Source: Rubrivivax sp.
GTDB taxonomy: Bacteria > Pseudomonadota > Gammaproteobacteria > Burkholderiales > Burkholderiaceae_C
Direction of reading: 5' to 3'
Length of the DNA stretch: 64,000 bases
NCBI GenBank assembly: GCA_004210455.1
Contig: SEFA01000002.1
Coordinates: 62,001-126,000 of the forward strand
Shown piece by piece: positions 7,154-18,839 of this stretch. Each line of letters begins with the position of its first letter. Position 1 is the first letter of the stretch. The position numbers and the translations under genes are program-made. The notes under the pieces were generated by a model, which worked only from the letters and a program-made list of their open reading frames with translations, was not told where the DNA came from and made no database searches.

Positions 7154-9645
7154 GCCCCGCGTTTGCGCCGCGTCGTCTTGGCCGCGGGCGCGCCGCTGCC
7201 CTTCGCCGCGACGGACTTCGTCGCGCTGCGCGCCGTGCGCTTGGCCGCCTGGACCGGGTGCGTCGCCGCTCCCTTCGTCGCACGCTCGGACTTGCGGCGC
7301 TCGGCCTTCAGCACGCGGTCGGCCTGTTCGATGCGTTCGAGCGCATCGACCGCCGTCGGCGGATCCGGCTGAGGCTGAGGCATCGGCACCACCGTCGCCG
7401 CCGGAGCCGCGGCGGCCTCGCGGCGTGCACGCTGCTCGGCGCGCTTGTCCTGCTTCCTTCCCGGGCCCTTGCCGTCTCCACCGCGGCGATCGCCGAACTT
7501 GTCCCGATGGGCGCCGCGCAGCAGGCGCTGCTCGTCGCCGTCACGCACGAGCCGGAAGTCGATCTTGCGACCGTCCAGGTCGACACGGCTGACCTGCACC
7601 TGCACGCGCGCGCCCGTGGCATAGCGGATGCCGGTGCGTTCGCCGCGAAGCTCCTGGCGGACCTCGTCGAAGCGGAAGTATTCGCCGCCGAGTTCGGTGA
7701 TGTGGATCAGGCCCTCGACGTACAACGCATCCAGCTGCACGAACAGGCCGAAGCTCGTCACCGCGCTCACCGTGCCCGCGAACTCCTCACCGAGGTGATC
7801 GCGCATGAAGCGGCACTTCAACCAGGCCTCGACGTCGCGCGAGGCTTCGTCGGCGCGGCGCTCGTTCGCGCTGCAGTGCGCGCCGACGACTTCCCAGCGT
7901 TCGGCCTCGGTCGAGGCGGACGCCGGACTCGGCGCCTTCGACGCCGGCTTGCCCGGCCGCTTGGGCATCGGGTTCGCCGCTTCCATCTTGTGCGCGTCGA
8001 GCGTGTACTTCTTCGACGCGAGCAAGGACTTGATCACGCGGTGCACCAGCAGGTCCGGATAACGCCGGATCGGACTGGTGAAGTGCGTATAGGCCTGGTA
8101 CGCGAGACCGAAGTGACCTGCGTTGGCCGGCGTGTAGATCGCCTGCTGCATCGAGCGCAGGAGCATCGTGTGGATCTGCTGTGCGTCGGGCCGGTCCTTG
8201 GTCGCCTGCGCGATCGCCTGGAATTCGCCCGGCGACGGGTCGTCGCTGATGCCCATGCCGATGCCCAGCGCGCGCAGGTAGGCCTGCAGCGTGCCGCGCT
8301 TTTCCGGCGTCGGACCTTCGTGGACACGGTACAGCGACGCGTGCTTGCCGCCCGCGATGAAATCCGCCGCGCAGACGTTGGCGGCCAGCATCGCCTCCTC
8401 GATCAGGCGGTGCGCCTCATTGCGGGTGCGCGGCACGATCTTCTCGATGCGGCCGTTGTCGTCGCAGACGATCTGGGTCTCGGTGGTCTCGAAGTCGATC
8501 GCGCCCCGCTTGCCGCGCTGCGACAGCAGCGCGCGGTAGACCTCGTGCAGGTGCAGCAGGTGCGGCACCAGCGTCTTGCGCTTGTGGGCCTCGGGACCAT
8601 GCGTGTTCCCGAGGATGGCCGCCACCTCGGTGTACGTGAAGCGGGCATGCGAGTTGATGACCGCCGGATAGAACTGGTAGGCGTGCACCTCACCGGCCTC
8701 GCTGACCAGCATGTCGCAGACCATGGACAGGCGGTCCTGCTCCGGGTTCAGCGAGCACAGGCCGTTGGACAGCTTCTCCGGCAGCATCGGGATGACGCGT
8801 CTGGGGAAGTAGACAGAAGTTGCGCGCTCATAGGCGTCGCGATCGAGCGCCTCGCCGGGCTTCACGTAATGGCTGACGTCGGCGATCGCGACCAGCAGGC
8901 GCCAGCCCACGAACGCGGTCTTGCCCCGCCCCTGCTTGTGGGGCTCGCAGTAGACCGCGTCGTCGAAGTCGCGGGCGTCCTCGCCGTCGATGGTCACCAG
9001 CGCCACGTCGCGCAGGTCGATGCGATGCTTCATGTCGACCGCGCGGACCTTGTCGGGCAGCTTCGCGGCCTGCGCCAGGGTATCGGCGCTGAAGGCGTGC
9101 GGGACCTCGTACTTGCGTACGGCGATCTCGATCTCCATGCCGGGGTCGTCGATCTCGCCCAGCACTTCGGTCACGCGACCGACGGGTTGCGAATACAGCG
9201 ACGGCGGCTCGGTGAGTTCGACGGCGACGATCTGACCCGCGGTCGCGTTCGCGATCGCGTTCTTCGGGACCAGGATGTCCTGGCCGTAGCGCTTGTCTTC
9301 CGGGGCGACGAGCCAGATGCCGGACTCGAGCAGCAGACGGCCGATGATCGGCTTCTTGCGGCGTTCGAGGATCTCGAGCACGCGGCCTTCGGGACGGTTG
9401 CGCTTGTCGTGGCGCACGATGCGCACCCGCAGGCGGTCGCCGTGCATGACGGCGTGCATCTCCTGCGAGGACAGATAAACGTCCGGTTGACCATCGTCGG
9501 GCATCAGGAAACCGTGCCCGTCGCGGTGACCCTGCACCGTGCCTTCCATCTCCCCCATCAGCTGCGCGTTCTGAGCGCCCTGGGGGCTTGCATTCTTGAA
9601 GTTTTTGATAGTAGAATCCTTGTCTTTCCTGAAACGCAGAAGCAT
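7150..9645 (-). CDS. rnr: Ribonuclease R
   Basis: Processive 3'-to-5' exoribonuclease of the RNase II family that degrades structured RNA. The 831-residue protein has N-terminal cold-shock OB domains (about 35-210), the RNB catalytic domain with the metal-binding DGEDARDFDDAVY motif near residue 220, HFTSPIRRYPDLLVHR near 530, a C-terminal S1 domain (about 625-705) and a Lys/Arg/Ala-rich tail of about 120 residues. A Pro/Ala/Ser-rich insertion of about 35 residues (PKRPGKPASKAPSPASAS) lies between the end of RNB and the S1 domain. Start codon choice is open: no clear ribosome binding site precedes the ATG at 9645. It is divergent from tRNA-Leu. Confidence 0.96.
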   Translation of the reverse strand: MLLRFRKDKDSTIKNFKNASPQGAQNAQLMGEMEGTVQGHRDGHGFLMPDDGQPDVYLSSQEMHAVMHGDRLRVRIVRHDKRNRPEGRVLEILERRKKPIIGRLLLESGIWLVAPEDKRYGQDILVPKNAIANATAGQIVAVELTEPPSLYSQPVGRVTEVLGEIDDPGMEIEIAVRKYEVPHAFSADTLAQAAKLPDKVRAVDMKHRIDLRDVALVTIDGEDARDFDDAVYCEPHKQGRGKTAFVGWRLLVAIADVSHYVKPGEALDRDAYERATSVYFPRRVIPMLPEKLSNGLCSLNPEQDRLSMVCDMLVSEAGEVHAYQFYPAVINSHARFTYTEVAAILGNTHGPEAHKRKTLVPHLLHLHEVYRALLSQRGKRGAIDFETTETQIVCDDNGRIEKIVPRTRNEAHRLIEEAMLAANVCAADFIAGGKHASLYRVHEGPTPEKRGTLQAYLRALGIGMGISDDPSPGEFQAIAQATKDRPDAQQIHTMLLRSMQQAIYTPANAGHFGLAYQAYTHFTSPIRRYPDLLVHRVIKSLLASKKYTLDAHKMEAANPMPKRPGKPASKAPSPASASTEAERWEVVGAHCSANERRADEASRDVEAWLKCRFMRDHLGEEFAGTVSAVTSFGLFVQLDALYVEGLIHITELGGEYFRFDEVRQELRGERTGIRYATGARVQVQVSRVDLDGRKIDFRLVRDGDEQRLLRGAHRDKFGDRRGGDGKGPGRKQDKRAEQRARREAAAAPAATVVPMPQPQPDPPTAVDALERIEQADRVLKAERRKSERATKGAATHPVQAAKRTARSATKSVAAKGSGAPAAKTTRRKRGA
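9588..9617 (+). promoter_or_regulatory. Candidate promoter of tRNA-Leu(CAG)
   Basis: TTGCAT and TAGAAT hexamers on the plus strand with an 18-base spacer, about 110 bases upstream of the tRNA. It lies inside the first codons of the divergent rnr gene. This is a pattern match only. Confidence 0.3.
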
Positions 9646-9666
9646 TTCTGTGTTCCGAGAAACCGA

Positions 9667-9699
9667 GGCTCAAGAATACTTCAAGAAGTGGCTTGAGCC
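9667..9699. other. Nested hairpin between rnr and tRNA-Leu
   Basis: GGCTCAAG and CTTGAGCC form an outer 8-bp stem; ACTTC-AA-GAAGT forms an inner one. It would be part of the tRNA-Leu leader on one strand and of the rnr 5' untranslated region on the other. Confidence 0.5.
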
Positions 9700-9729
9700 A
9701 GGTTTCGCGAGAAGCAGGCTTCTGACCTT

Positions 9730-9814
<85 letters not shown>

Positions 9815-9820
9815 TATTCG

Positions 9821-9845
9821 AAAAGCCGGCTTCCAGCCGGCTTTT
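9821..9845 (+). terminator. Rho-independent terminator of tRNA-Leu
   Basis: AAAAGCCGGC-TTCCA-GCCGGCTTTT hairpin followed by TTTTCTCATT, directly after the tRNA CCA end. Confidence 0.85.
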
Positions 9846-9851
9846 CTCATT

Positions 9852-9956
9852 CTGGCGCCCAGGAAGTGATGTCCGGGGAACATCACGGGAGGACTCGAAT
9901 GGTTGGGACCGTCGGTACCAACCGGGGTCGCGCTTGCGTGACCGAGTCCTCTCCTG
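9852..9956. other. tRNA-Leu-derived relic with a three-way-junction fold
   Basis: This gene-free stretch repeats pieces of the adjacent tRNA. CGAGTCCTCTCCTG at 9943-9956 is identical to tRNA bases 9794-9807. GAGGACTCGAA at 9889-9899 is an inverted copy of the same T-arm, and GGCGCCCAGGA at 9854-9864 is close to the inverted acceptor end. The two T-arm copies form a 9-bp outer stem enclosing hairpins at 9901-9923 and 9926-9943. No intact tRNA is present. Confidence 0.55.
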
Positions 9957-10000
9957 CGATGACAGCGAGCCGCGCGAATCGGCGAGCCGCACAAACAAAA

Positions 10001-10022
10001 AGGGCTGACAGTCGTCAGCCCT
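10001..10022 (-). terminator. Rho-independent terminator of the phosphoribosyltransferase gene
   Basis: AGGGCTGAC-4 nt-GTCAGCCCT hairpin; on the minus strand it is followed by TTTTTGTTTGT, 8 bases after the stop of the gene. It probably ends the hisZ-purA-phosphoribosyltransferase transcript. Confidence 0.85.
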
Positions 10023-10029
10023 TCGTACA

Positions 10030-10551
10030 TCAGATGGCGAACTTCTTCGCCAGCGCATCGGGGCGCAGCGAATCGTAGTCCTCGAACGGCTGATGGATCC
10101 ACGGGCTCGTTTCCAGCATCTCGACGTAGTAGTCCGGGGTGTATTCCGAGACGCTCTTCGTCCAGATCACGGCCGAGCGCAGTTCGCTGATCGACGGCAT
10201 GCCGCGCAGTCGTTCCACCACCGCCTTCAGCGTCACACCCGAATCCGCCAGATCGTCGACCAGCAGCACACGACCGGCGAGTTCGCCCTTGGGCATGGTG
10301 ATGTACTTGGCGATGTCCAGACGTCCCTGGATCGTGCCGGCTTCCGCGCGGTACGAGCTCGTCGACATGATGCCCAGCGGCTTGTCGAACACGCGCGACA
10401 GCACGTCGCCGGGACGCATCCCGCCGCGAGCCAGACACAGGATCTGGTCGAACTCCCAGCCGGAGGCATGCACCTTCAGCGCCAGGCGTTCGATCAACAG
10501 GTGGTATTCATCCCACGACACGTACAGATGTTTGCCGTCGTCGGTCAACAT
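10030..10551 (-). CDS. Purine-type phosphoribosyltransferase
   Basis: A 173-residue type I phosphoribosyltransferase. The PRPP-binding motif VLLVDDLADSGVT is at about residues 94-106, preceded by the CLARGGMRPGDVLSR loop near 40 that binds pyrophosphate. Position directly downstream of purA on the same strand suggests a purine salvage role, such as transfer of ribose-phosphate to xanthine, hypoxanthine or guanine. The base specificity cannot be told from the sequence. Length and motifs agree with the gpt/hpt-like proteins that accompany purA in Burkholderiales. A strong terminator follows. Confidence 0.85.
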   Translation of the reverse strand: MLTDDGKHLYVSWDEYHLLIERLALKVHASGWEFDQILCLARGGMRPGDVLSRVFDKPLGIMSTSSYRAEAGTIQGRLDIAKYITMPKGELAGRVLLVDDLADSGVTLKAVVERLRGMPSISELRSAVIWTKSVSEYTPDYYVEMLETSPWIHQPFEDYDSLRPDALAKKFAI

Positions 10552-10623
10552 GGGGGAGGCTCCTCAGCGATGGATGGGGTCAGGTCTGGATAAGACGGAA
10601 AACGACAGGGTGCGAGCGGTCGC

Positions 10624-13177
<2,554 letters not shown>

Positions 13178-13304
13178 GGACGTTCAGGGAGGGGTTAAAA
13201 ACGGCATTGTACCGGGGTCGCGGCGCCGCTCGACCGCCGAGACCCTCAGGAAGGGGTCCGGCACGGGTTCGCCAACCATTCAGCGAGGCTTCGTGACAGG
13301 CTGC

Positions 13305-13490
13305 TCAGAGCAGCATCAGCAGCACGCCGCCGCAGACCAGGCTCGCGAGACCGAGGAATCGCAACTGGCCGTCGCTCATCGCCAACAGCTTGGCGAACAA
13401 CTGGCGCCAGGCGGCGGGGTTCAGGAAGGGCATCAGCCCCTCCATGATCAGCAGCAGCGCCAGCGCTGCCAGCCACTTGTCGCCACCCAT
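13305..13490 (-). CDS. DUF2065 (YjeT-like) small membrane protein
   Basis: 61-residue protein with two predicted membrane segments: residues 5-22 (KWLAALALLLIMEGLMPF) and about 43-61. The segment EGLMPFLNPAAWR between them is typical of DUF2065. Its function is unknown. In many Proteobacteria it sits beside hflC, as here (88 bases downstream of hflC on the same strand), suggesting an accessory link with the HflKC membrane complex. This link is inference from gene order. Confidence 0.88.
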   Translation of the reverse strand: MGGDKWLAALALLLIMEGLMPFLNPAAWRQLFAKLLAMSDGQLRFLGLASLVCGGVLLMLL

Positions 13491-13578
13491 GATGAGGCCG
13501 CCCTCCCCCGGCTGCCGCCGGTCAGCCTGATGAAGAAGGCCGGCGACGCGTCGCTCGCATCATCCGGCCCTTCCCGGC

Positions 13579-14478
13579 TCACTTCTTCGGAGCCGGACCC
13601 ACGGGGGCACCAGGGCCGCCGTTGCGCATCGCGTTGAAGAAGGGACTCGACGGATCGAGCACCATCACGTCACCCTTGTTCTTGAACGAGCGCTGGTACG
13701 CGTCCAGCGAGCGGTAGAACTGGGCGAACTGCGGGTCGCGTCCGAAGGCTTCCGAGTACAGGACCGATGCCTTGGCATCGCCTTCACCCATGATCTTCTG
13801 CGCGTCGCGGTAGGCCTCGGCGGTGATGACCTCGCGCTGCTTGTCGGCATCGGCCTTGATCTTCTCGCCCTCGGCCGCGCCGGTGGAGCGCAGTTCGTTG
13901 GCGACGCGGGCGCGTTCCGACTTCATCCGGTTGTAGACGGCTTCGGTGATGTTGGCCGCGAAGTCCACGCGCTTGACGCGCACGTCGACGATCTCGATGC
14001 CGAACTGCTTGGCTTCTTCCTCGAGGCGCTTGCGGACGTCCTGCATGACCTTCTCGCGCTCGGTGGCCAGCACCGCGCGCACGGTGCGCTTGGTCACTTC
14101 CTCGTTCAGCGCGTTCTGCACGATCGGGCTGAGGCGCGTCTCCAGGCTGCGCAGCTGCGTGCCGCTGTTGCGGATGTACTGGCGCGAATCGACGATGCGC
14201 CACTTCACCAGCCAGTCGATGACCAGGCTCTTCTTTTCAGCGGTGAAGATGGGGCGCGGATCGGCCGCGTCCAGCGTCTGCACTCTGCGATCCAGGAAGA
14301 CCACGTTTTGCAGCGGAGGGGGCAGCTTGAACTTCAGGCCGGGCTCGGTGATCACTTCCTTGATCTCGCCCAGCGAATAGACGACCGCGAACTGGCGCTG
14401 GTCGACGACGAACAGCGTCGAGCTGGCGATCATGAAGAGGATCAGCAGACCGACGACGACGGAGACGATGCGATTCAT
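13579..14478 (-). CDS. hflC: HflC, SPFH-domain modulator of FtsH protease
   Basis: Inner-membrane protein that with HflK forms a large periplasmic cage around FtsH and modulates its proteolysis. The 299-residue protein starts MNRIVSVVVGLLILFMIASS with one N-terminal membrane anchor (about 4-24). The SPFH/band 7 domain follows (VVDQRQFAVVYSLGEIK near 27, VLATEREKVMQDVRKRLEEEAK near 140). The open frame reaches 25 codons upstream, but the ATG at 14478 gives the family N-terminus and lies 19 bases after the hflK stop. The C-terminal FKNKGDVMVLDPSSPFF motif is conserved. Confidence 0.96.
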   Translation of the reverse strand: MNRIVSVVVGLLILFMIASSTLFVVDQRQFAVVYSLGEIKEVITEPGLKFKLPPPLQNVVFLDRRVQTLDAADPRPIFTAEKKSLVIDWLVKWRIVDSRQYIRNSGTQLRSLETRLSPIVQNALNEEVTKRTVRAVLATEREKVMQDVRKRLEEEAKQFGIEIVDVRVKRVDFAANITEAVYNRMKSERARVANELRSTGAAEGEKIKADADKQREVITAEAYRDAQKIMGEGDAKASVLYSEAFGRDPQFAQFYRSLDAYQRSFKNKGDVMVLDPSSPFFNAMRNGGPGAPVGPAPKK

Positions 14479-14497
14479 TGTTGTGGGCTCCCCTCGA

Positions 14498-15778
14498 TCA
14501 ACGGCCGTCGCGATCGCGACTGCGCATGGCATCGCGCGAACGCGGATCGGCACTCAGCGACGACGGTCCGGTCGGCGTCGTCTCGGTGGGCAGCACCGGC
14601 GTCGGCGCCGTGGTCGTGACCGTGCCCGAGGTCTGCTGCATCAGCTTGTCCAGCGGCAGGTACAGCAGGTTGGAGCCGCTCTTGGCCTCCACCATCACCT
14701 TGGTGACCCGCGAATAGACCTGCTGCATCGTGTCGATGTAGAGGCGGTCGCGCGTGACGGCCGGCGCCTTCTGGTACTCGGCCAGCACCGACTTGAAACG
14801 CTGCGCGTCACCGTCGGCGAACGAGACGACCCGGGCGCGGTAGGCCTCGGCGTCCTCGCGCAGACGGGCCGCCTGACCCTGGGCGCGCGGGATCACGTCG
14901 TTGGCGTAGGCCTCGCCTTCGTTCTTCAGGCGCTCGCGGTCGGCGGTCGCGCGGAACGCGTCGTCGAAGGCGGCCTGCACCTGCTCGGGCGGCTGCACGC
15001 TGCTGAGATTGACGTTGACGACCTCGATGCCGGTCTTGAGCCGGTCGAGCTGCGTCTGGATCGACTTCACGAGGTCGTTGGCGATCGCGTCGCGCTGCTC
15101 GTAGAGCACCGCGTCGGTATTGCTGCGGCCGACGATCTCGCGCACCGCCGATTCGGACGCCTGGCTGACGGCCTCGTCGGTGTTGAAGTTCTCGAACAGG
15201 TAGTCGCGCGCGTCCTTCAGCCGGTACTGCACGGTGAAGCGGACGTCGATGATGTTCTCGTCCTGCGTCAGCATCGACGAGTCGCGCAGACCCGTGGCCT
15301 GGCCGACCGAGTTGCGGCCGATCTCGACCGTCTGCAGCTGCGTGAACGAGACGACCTCGTGCGCCTGGAACGGATATGGCAGGCGGTACTGGATGCCGGC
15401 GTCCACCGTGCGGCTGTACTTGCCGAACGAGGTGATCACGCCGCGCTGGCCTTCCTGCACGATGAACACGCCACTCGCCAGCCAGCCCAGCAGCACCACG
15501 CCGATCACCAGCGCCACGCCGATGCCGGCGCCGCGCATGTCGGGCGGCGTATTGCTGCCGCCGTTGCCCGACGGGCCGTTGCCGTCATTGCCGCCGCGGC
15601 CGCCGCCGAACAGGCGCGACAGCTTGCGATTGAAATCGCGCCACAGCTCGTCCAGGTCGGGCGGGCCTTCATTGCGGCCATTGCTCATCCAGAGGCCCAG
15701 CCGGCGGCGCAGGCTGCCGGTTCCACCCCGCGGGTCACGTCCGCCACCGGCGACGGACATGCGATCGTCTTGATTCAT
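14498..15778 (-). CDS. hflK: HflK, SPFH-domain modulator of FtsH protease
   Basis: Partner of HflC in the FtsH-associated membrane complex. The 426-residue protein has a Gly/Asn-rich cytoplasmic N-terminus (DLDELWRDFNRKLSRLFGGG about 40-60), one membrane segment (about 85-108), then the SPFH domain beginning VQEGQRGVITSFGKYSRT. The C-terminal 40 residues are Thr/Pro- and then Arg/Asp/Ser-rich. I chose the ATG at 15778, preceded by AGGATG; an upstream ATG at 15784 and another at 15808 are possible. It lies between hflX and hflC. Confidence 0.95.
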   Translation of the reverse strand: MNQDDRMSVAGGGRDPRGGTGSLRRRLGLWMSNGRNEGPPDLDELWRDFNRKLSRLFGGGRGGNDGNGPSGNGGSNTPPDMRGAGIGVALVIGVVLLGWLASGVFIVQEGQRGVITSFGKYSRTVDAGIQYRLPYPFQAHEVVSFTQLQTVEIGRNSVGQATGLRDSSMLTQDENIIDVRFTVQYRLKDARDYLFENFNTDEAVSQASESAVREIVGRSNTDAVLYEQRDAIANDLVKSIQTQLDRLKTGIEVVNVNLSSVQPPEQVQAAFDDAFRATADRERLKNEGEAYANDVIPRAQGQAARLREDAEAYRARVVSFADGDAQRFKSVLAEYQKAPAVTRDRLYIDTMQQVYSRVTKVMVEAKSGSNLLYLPLDKLMQQTSGTVTTTAPTPVLPTETTPTGPSSLSADPRSRDAMRSRDRDGR

Positions 15779-15831
15779 ACGCATCCTGATGAGGAAGTCT
15801 TGTTGCAAGTATCGGGCATTGGCGTACGGCC

Positions 15832-17163
15832 TCAGCCTGCGCGTCCCTGCGGATGATCCTGCGGATCCGACCGATCTTGGGGCGGGTCTTGAGGGTTCAA
15901 GTCGCCGTCGTCGACCTCTGTCGTGCCGTCCTGGCTCGCGAGGTCCGCGTCCTGGTCGGCATCCCGGTCGCCATCCTGGTCCGTCTCCTGCCCCGCGTAT
16001 TCGGGCACCGGCGCGGCCTGCATCAGCGACGCGATCATCGCGCGCAGCTCATCCAGCCCCTCGCCCTGGACCGCGCTGACGAAGATCCGCGGCAGACGCT
16101 GCCCGCCGTGTTCGCCGCCGACGCGCGTCAGCCAGTCCTGCAGCTGGCGCGGCCGCTGGTTGTCCTCGAGCAGGTCGAGCTTGTTGTAGACGAGGATCTG
16201 CGGAATGTGCTGCGCGCCGATCTCGGCGAGCACCCGCTCCACCTCCTCCATCTGCTCGGCCAGCACCGGACTGGCGGCGTCGACCACGTGCAGCAGCAGG
16301 TCGGCGTCGGCCGCCTCCTGCAGCGTCGCCTTGAACGCCTCCACCAGCTTGTGCGGCAGGTCGCGGATGAAGCCGACGGTATCGGACAACGAGACGCTGG
16401 TGCCTGCCTCTTCGAGGTAGAGCGACCGGGTCGTCGTGTCGAGCGTGGCGAAGAGCTGGTTGGCCGCGTAGGCCTTCGCCTTGGTCAACGCATTGAACAG
16501 CGTGCTCTTGCCGGCGTTGGTGTAGCCGACCAGCGAGACACGGAACACACCGTTTCGCGCGCGGGCGCGGCGCTGCGTGGCGCGCTGCTTCTGGACCTTC
16601 TTGAGGCGTTCCTTGATCGACTTGATGCGGTCGTCGATCATGCGGCGGTCGAGCTCGATCTGGCGCTCGCCGGGGCCGCCGCGCATGCCGATGCCGCCGC
16701 TCTGACGCTCCAGATGGCTCCAGCGGCGCACCAGGCGCGTGGACAGGTACTGCAGCCGCGCGAGCTCCACCTGCAGCTTGCCCTCGAAGCTCTGCGCCCG
16801 GGCGGCGAAGATCTCCAGGATCAGCGCGGTGCGATCGGCCACGGGGACGCCGAGGTGGCGTTCCAGGTTGCGTTGCTGGGCGGGGGAGATGGCCTGGTCG
16901 AACAGCACGGTGTGGGCGCCGAGCGCCTGCACCATCAGCTTGATCTCGTCGGCCTTGCCGGAGCCGATGAACAGCGCCGCATCGGGCGCCTTGCGCTTGG
17001 CGACGACCCGAGCCACCGGGGTATCACCGGCCGACTCGGCCAGCAGCGCGAGTTCGTCGAGGGTGGGGTCGAAGGCCTCGCCGCGGCCCAGATCGACCCC
17101 CACCAGAATGGCGCGCGCCGCCTCGGGGGGCGGCGTCGAATGGGTGGGGTCTTGTGTGGTCAA
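15832..17163 (-). CDS. hflX: GTPase HflX (ribosome-splitting)
   Basis: Translational GTPase-like factor that binds the 50S subunit and splits stalled ribosomes. The 443-residue protein has the HflX N-terminal domain (about 18-195, GGPGERQIELDRR near 160), then the G domain with G1 GYTNAGKSTLFN near 208, G3 DTVGFI near 255 and G4 NKLD near 322. An unusual C-terminal tail of about 50 residues after PVPEYAGQ is Asp/Gln-rich with DQDGDRDADQDADL, encoded by 12-bp repeats. The tail is not part of the conserved fold. The start is 6 bases after the hfq stop, so the two are co-transcribed. Confidence 0.95.
   Translation of the reverse strand: MTTQDPTHSTPPPEAARAILVGVDLGRGEAFDPTLDELALLAESAGDTPVARVVAKRKAPDAALFIGSGKADEIKLMVQALGAHTVLFDQAISPAQQRNLERHLGVPVADRTALILEIFAARAQSFEGKLQVELARLQYLSTRLVRRWSHLERQSGGIGMRGGPGERQIELDRRMIDDRIKSIKERLKKVQKQRATQRRARARNGVFRVSLVGYTNAGKSTLFNALTKAKAYAANQLFATLDTTTRSLYLEEAGTSVSLSDTVGFIRDLPHKLVEAFKATLQEAADADLLLHVVDAASPVLAEQMEEVERVLAEIGAQHIPQILVYNKLDLLEDNQRPRQLQDWLTRVGGEHGGQRLPRIFVSAVQGEGLDELRAMIASLMQAAPVPEYAGQETDQDGDRDADQDADLASQDGTTEVDDGDLNPQDPPQDRSDPQDHPQGRAG
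15947..15982 (-). repeat. 12-bp repeat within the hflX 3' end
   Basis: Three imperfect in-frame copies of a 12-base unit encode the Asp-rich tail of HflX. Confidence 0.6.
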
Positions 17164-17169
17164 TCAGCT

Positions 17170-17412
17170 TCAGCTGGCGTCGTTGCTCTCGCCGGTGTGG
17201 AAGTTCACCGCACGGCCCGGAACCACCGTCGAGATGGCGTGCTTATAGACCATCTGCGTCACCGTATTGCGCAGCAGCACCACGTACTGGTCAAAGGACT
17301 CGATATGGCCTTGCAACTTGATGCCGTTCACGAGGTAGATGCTCACGGGAACATGCTCCTTGCGCAGCAGGTTCAGGAAAGGGTCTTGCAAGAGTTGTCC
17401 TTTGTTGCTCAC
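17170..17412 (-). CDS. hfq: RNA chaperone Hfq (GTG start)
   Basis: Sm-like hexameric chaperone for small RNA-mRNA pairing. The 80-residue form begins [20 protein letters not shown] with Sm1 ([25 protein letters not shown]) and Sm2 ([11 protein letters not shown]) intact and a short C-terminal tail (HTGESNDAS). The conserved start is encoded by GTG at 17412, with GGAG seven bases upstream. An earlier in-frame GTG at 17451 would add 13 non-conserved residues and is less likely. It lies between der and hflX, the usual arrangement. Confidence 0.96.
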   Translation of the reverse strand: MSNKGQLLQDPFLNLLRKEHVPVSIYLVNGIKLQGHIESFDQYVVLLRNTVTQMVYKHAISTVVPGRAVNFHTGESNDAS

Positions 17413-17460
17413 GATATTCTCCGTGTTGGAAGTGAGGTGTTGGAATGCCACACCTTATCA

Positions 17461-17488
17461 CAGCACCGGGTTTCCCCGGACCGTGCTG
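17461..17488 (-). terminator. Hairpin between der and hfq
   Basis: CAGCAC...GTGCTG with inner CCGG pairing lies just after the der stop. No U-run follows on the minus strand, so partial termination or RNA processing ahead of hfq is the likely role. Confidence 0.4.
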
Positions 17489-17491
17489 TTG

Positions 17492-18838
17492 TCAGGTGTC
17501 GGCGAACGGATTCTTCGAGGAGCGCAGTTCGATCTTCATCGGCGTGCCCACCAGCTTGTAGTGGTCGCGGATGCGACCTTCCAGATAACGCTTGTAGACG
17601 TCGCTGACGCCTTCCAGCGCATTGCCGTGGATGACGACGATCGGCGGGTTCATCCCGCCCTGATGGGCGTAGCGCAGCTTCGGACGCGAGATGCCCGAAC
17701 GCTGCGGCTGCTGATGCTGCACCGCTTCCTGGATCAGGCGCGTCAGCACCGGCGTGGTCATCTTGCGGTAAGCAGACGAATAGGCGTCCGCCAGCGCCTT
17801 CCACAGCGGGCCCAGACCCTGGCGCTTCAGCGCGGAGATCTTCAGGATGGGCGCGAAGCGCAGGAACCCCAGGCGCGTCTCGATCTGGCGCTCGATGGTC
17901 TCGCGCTGGTAGCTGTCGATCGCGTCCCACTTGTTGATCGCGATGACGACCGCGCGGCCGCTGTCCAGTGCGTAGCCGGCGATGTGCGCGTCCTGGTCGG
18001 TGACGCCCTGCGTCGCGTCGATCAGCAGCAGCACGACGTTGGCATCGGAGATCGCCTGCAGCGTCTTGACGACGGAGAACTTCTCGATCGCCTCGAAGAC
18101 CTTGCCCTTGCGGCGCAGGCCGGCGGTATCGATCAGCTTGAACTTCTGGCCGTTGTGCTCGAAGTCGACGCTGATGGCGTCGCGCGTCGTGCCCGGCATG
18201 TCGAAGGCGACCAGACGTTCCTCGCCCAGCCAGGTGTTGATGAGCGTGCTCTTGCCGACGTTCGGGCGGCCGGCGACGGCCAGGCGGATCGCGCGCTCGT
18301 CATCGGGGCCCGCCCCTTCCGCGAGCGGCTCGTCCTCGACCGGCGCCTCGAAGCTGTCCAGCACCGCCTCCAGTAGCGAGCGGATGCCCTGCCCGTGCGC
18401 GGCGGAGACCGGATTCGGCTCGCCCATGCCGAGCTCATGGAACTCCGCCAGCAGCGGGCTGTCGCTCATGCCTTCGGCCTTGTTGACGGCGACGAAGACC
18501 CGCTTGTTGCACTGGCGCAGGTAGCGCGCGATGTCCATGTCCTGGCCGGCCAGGCCGGTGCGGATGTCCAGCACCAGGATGACGGCGTCCGCCTCGGCCA
18601 CGGCCTGGCGGGTCTGCTTGGCCATTTCCTTGACGATGCCGGTGGTGCTGTCGGGCTCGAAGCCGCCGGTGTCGACGACGATGAACTCGCGATCGCCCAG
18701 GCGACCGTCGCCGTAATGGCGGTCGCGCGTGAGGCCGGCGAAGTCCGCGACGATGGCGTCGCGGCTCTTCGTCATCCGGTTGAACAGCGTGGACTTGCCC
18801 ACGTTGGGGCGGCCCACCAGGGCGATCACAGGTTTCAT
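17492..18838 (-). CDS. der: Ribosome biogenesis GTPase Der (EngA)
   Basis: Double-GTPase required for 50S maturation. The 448-residue protein has two G domains, [13 protein letters not shown] at residues 9-21 and [13 protein letters not shown] near 190, each with DTGGFE/DTAGLR G3 and NKAE/NKWD G4 motifs. The C-terminal KH-like domain follows (about 360-440, [21 protein letters not shown]). The linker between the G domains is acidic ([15 protein letters not shown]). Start ATG 18838 is one base from the bamB stop, so they are translationally linked. Confidence 0.98.
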   Translation of the reverse strand: MKPVIALVGRPNVGKSTLFNRMTKSRDAIVADFAGLTRDRHYGDGRLGDREFIVVDTGGFEPDSTTGIVKEMAKQTRQAVAEADAVILVLDIRTGLAGQDMDIARYLRQCNKRVFVAVNKAEGMSDSPLLAEFHELGMGEPNPVSAAHGQGIRSLLEAVLDSFEAPVEDEPLAEGAGPDDERAIRLAVAGRPNVGKSTLINTWLGEERLVAFDMPGTTRDAISVDFEHNGQKFKLIDTAGLRRKGKVFEAIEKFSVVKTLQAISDANVVLLLIDATQGVTDQDAHIAGYALDSGRAVVIAINKWDAIDSYQRETIERQIETRLGFLRFAPILKISALKRQGLGPLWKALADAYSSAYRKMTTPVLTRLIQEAVQHQQPQRSGISRPKLRYAHQGGMNPPIVVIHGNALEGVSDVYKRYLEGRIRDHYKLVGTPMKIELRSSKNPFADT

Positions 18839-18839
18839 A

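Noticed and set aside
6982-9696. Very long plus-strand open frame antisense to rnr
   Set aside because: GC-rich shadow of rnr; composition is Arg/Ala/Leu-rich with no family motif, while the minus strand has intact RNase R domains.
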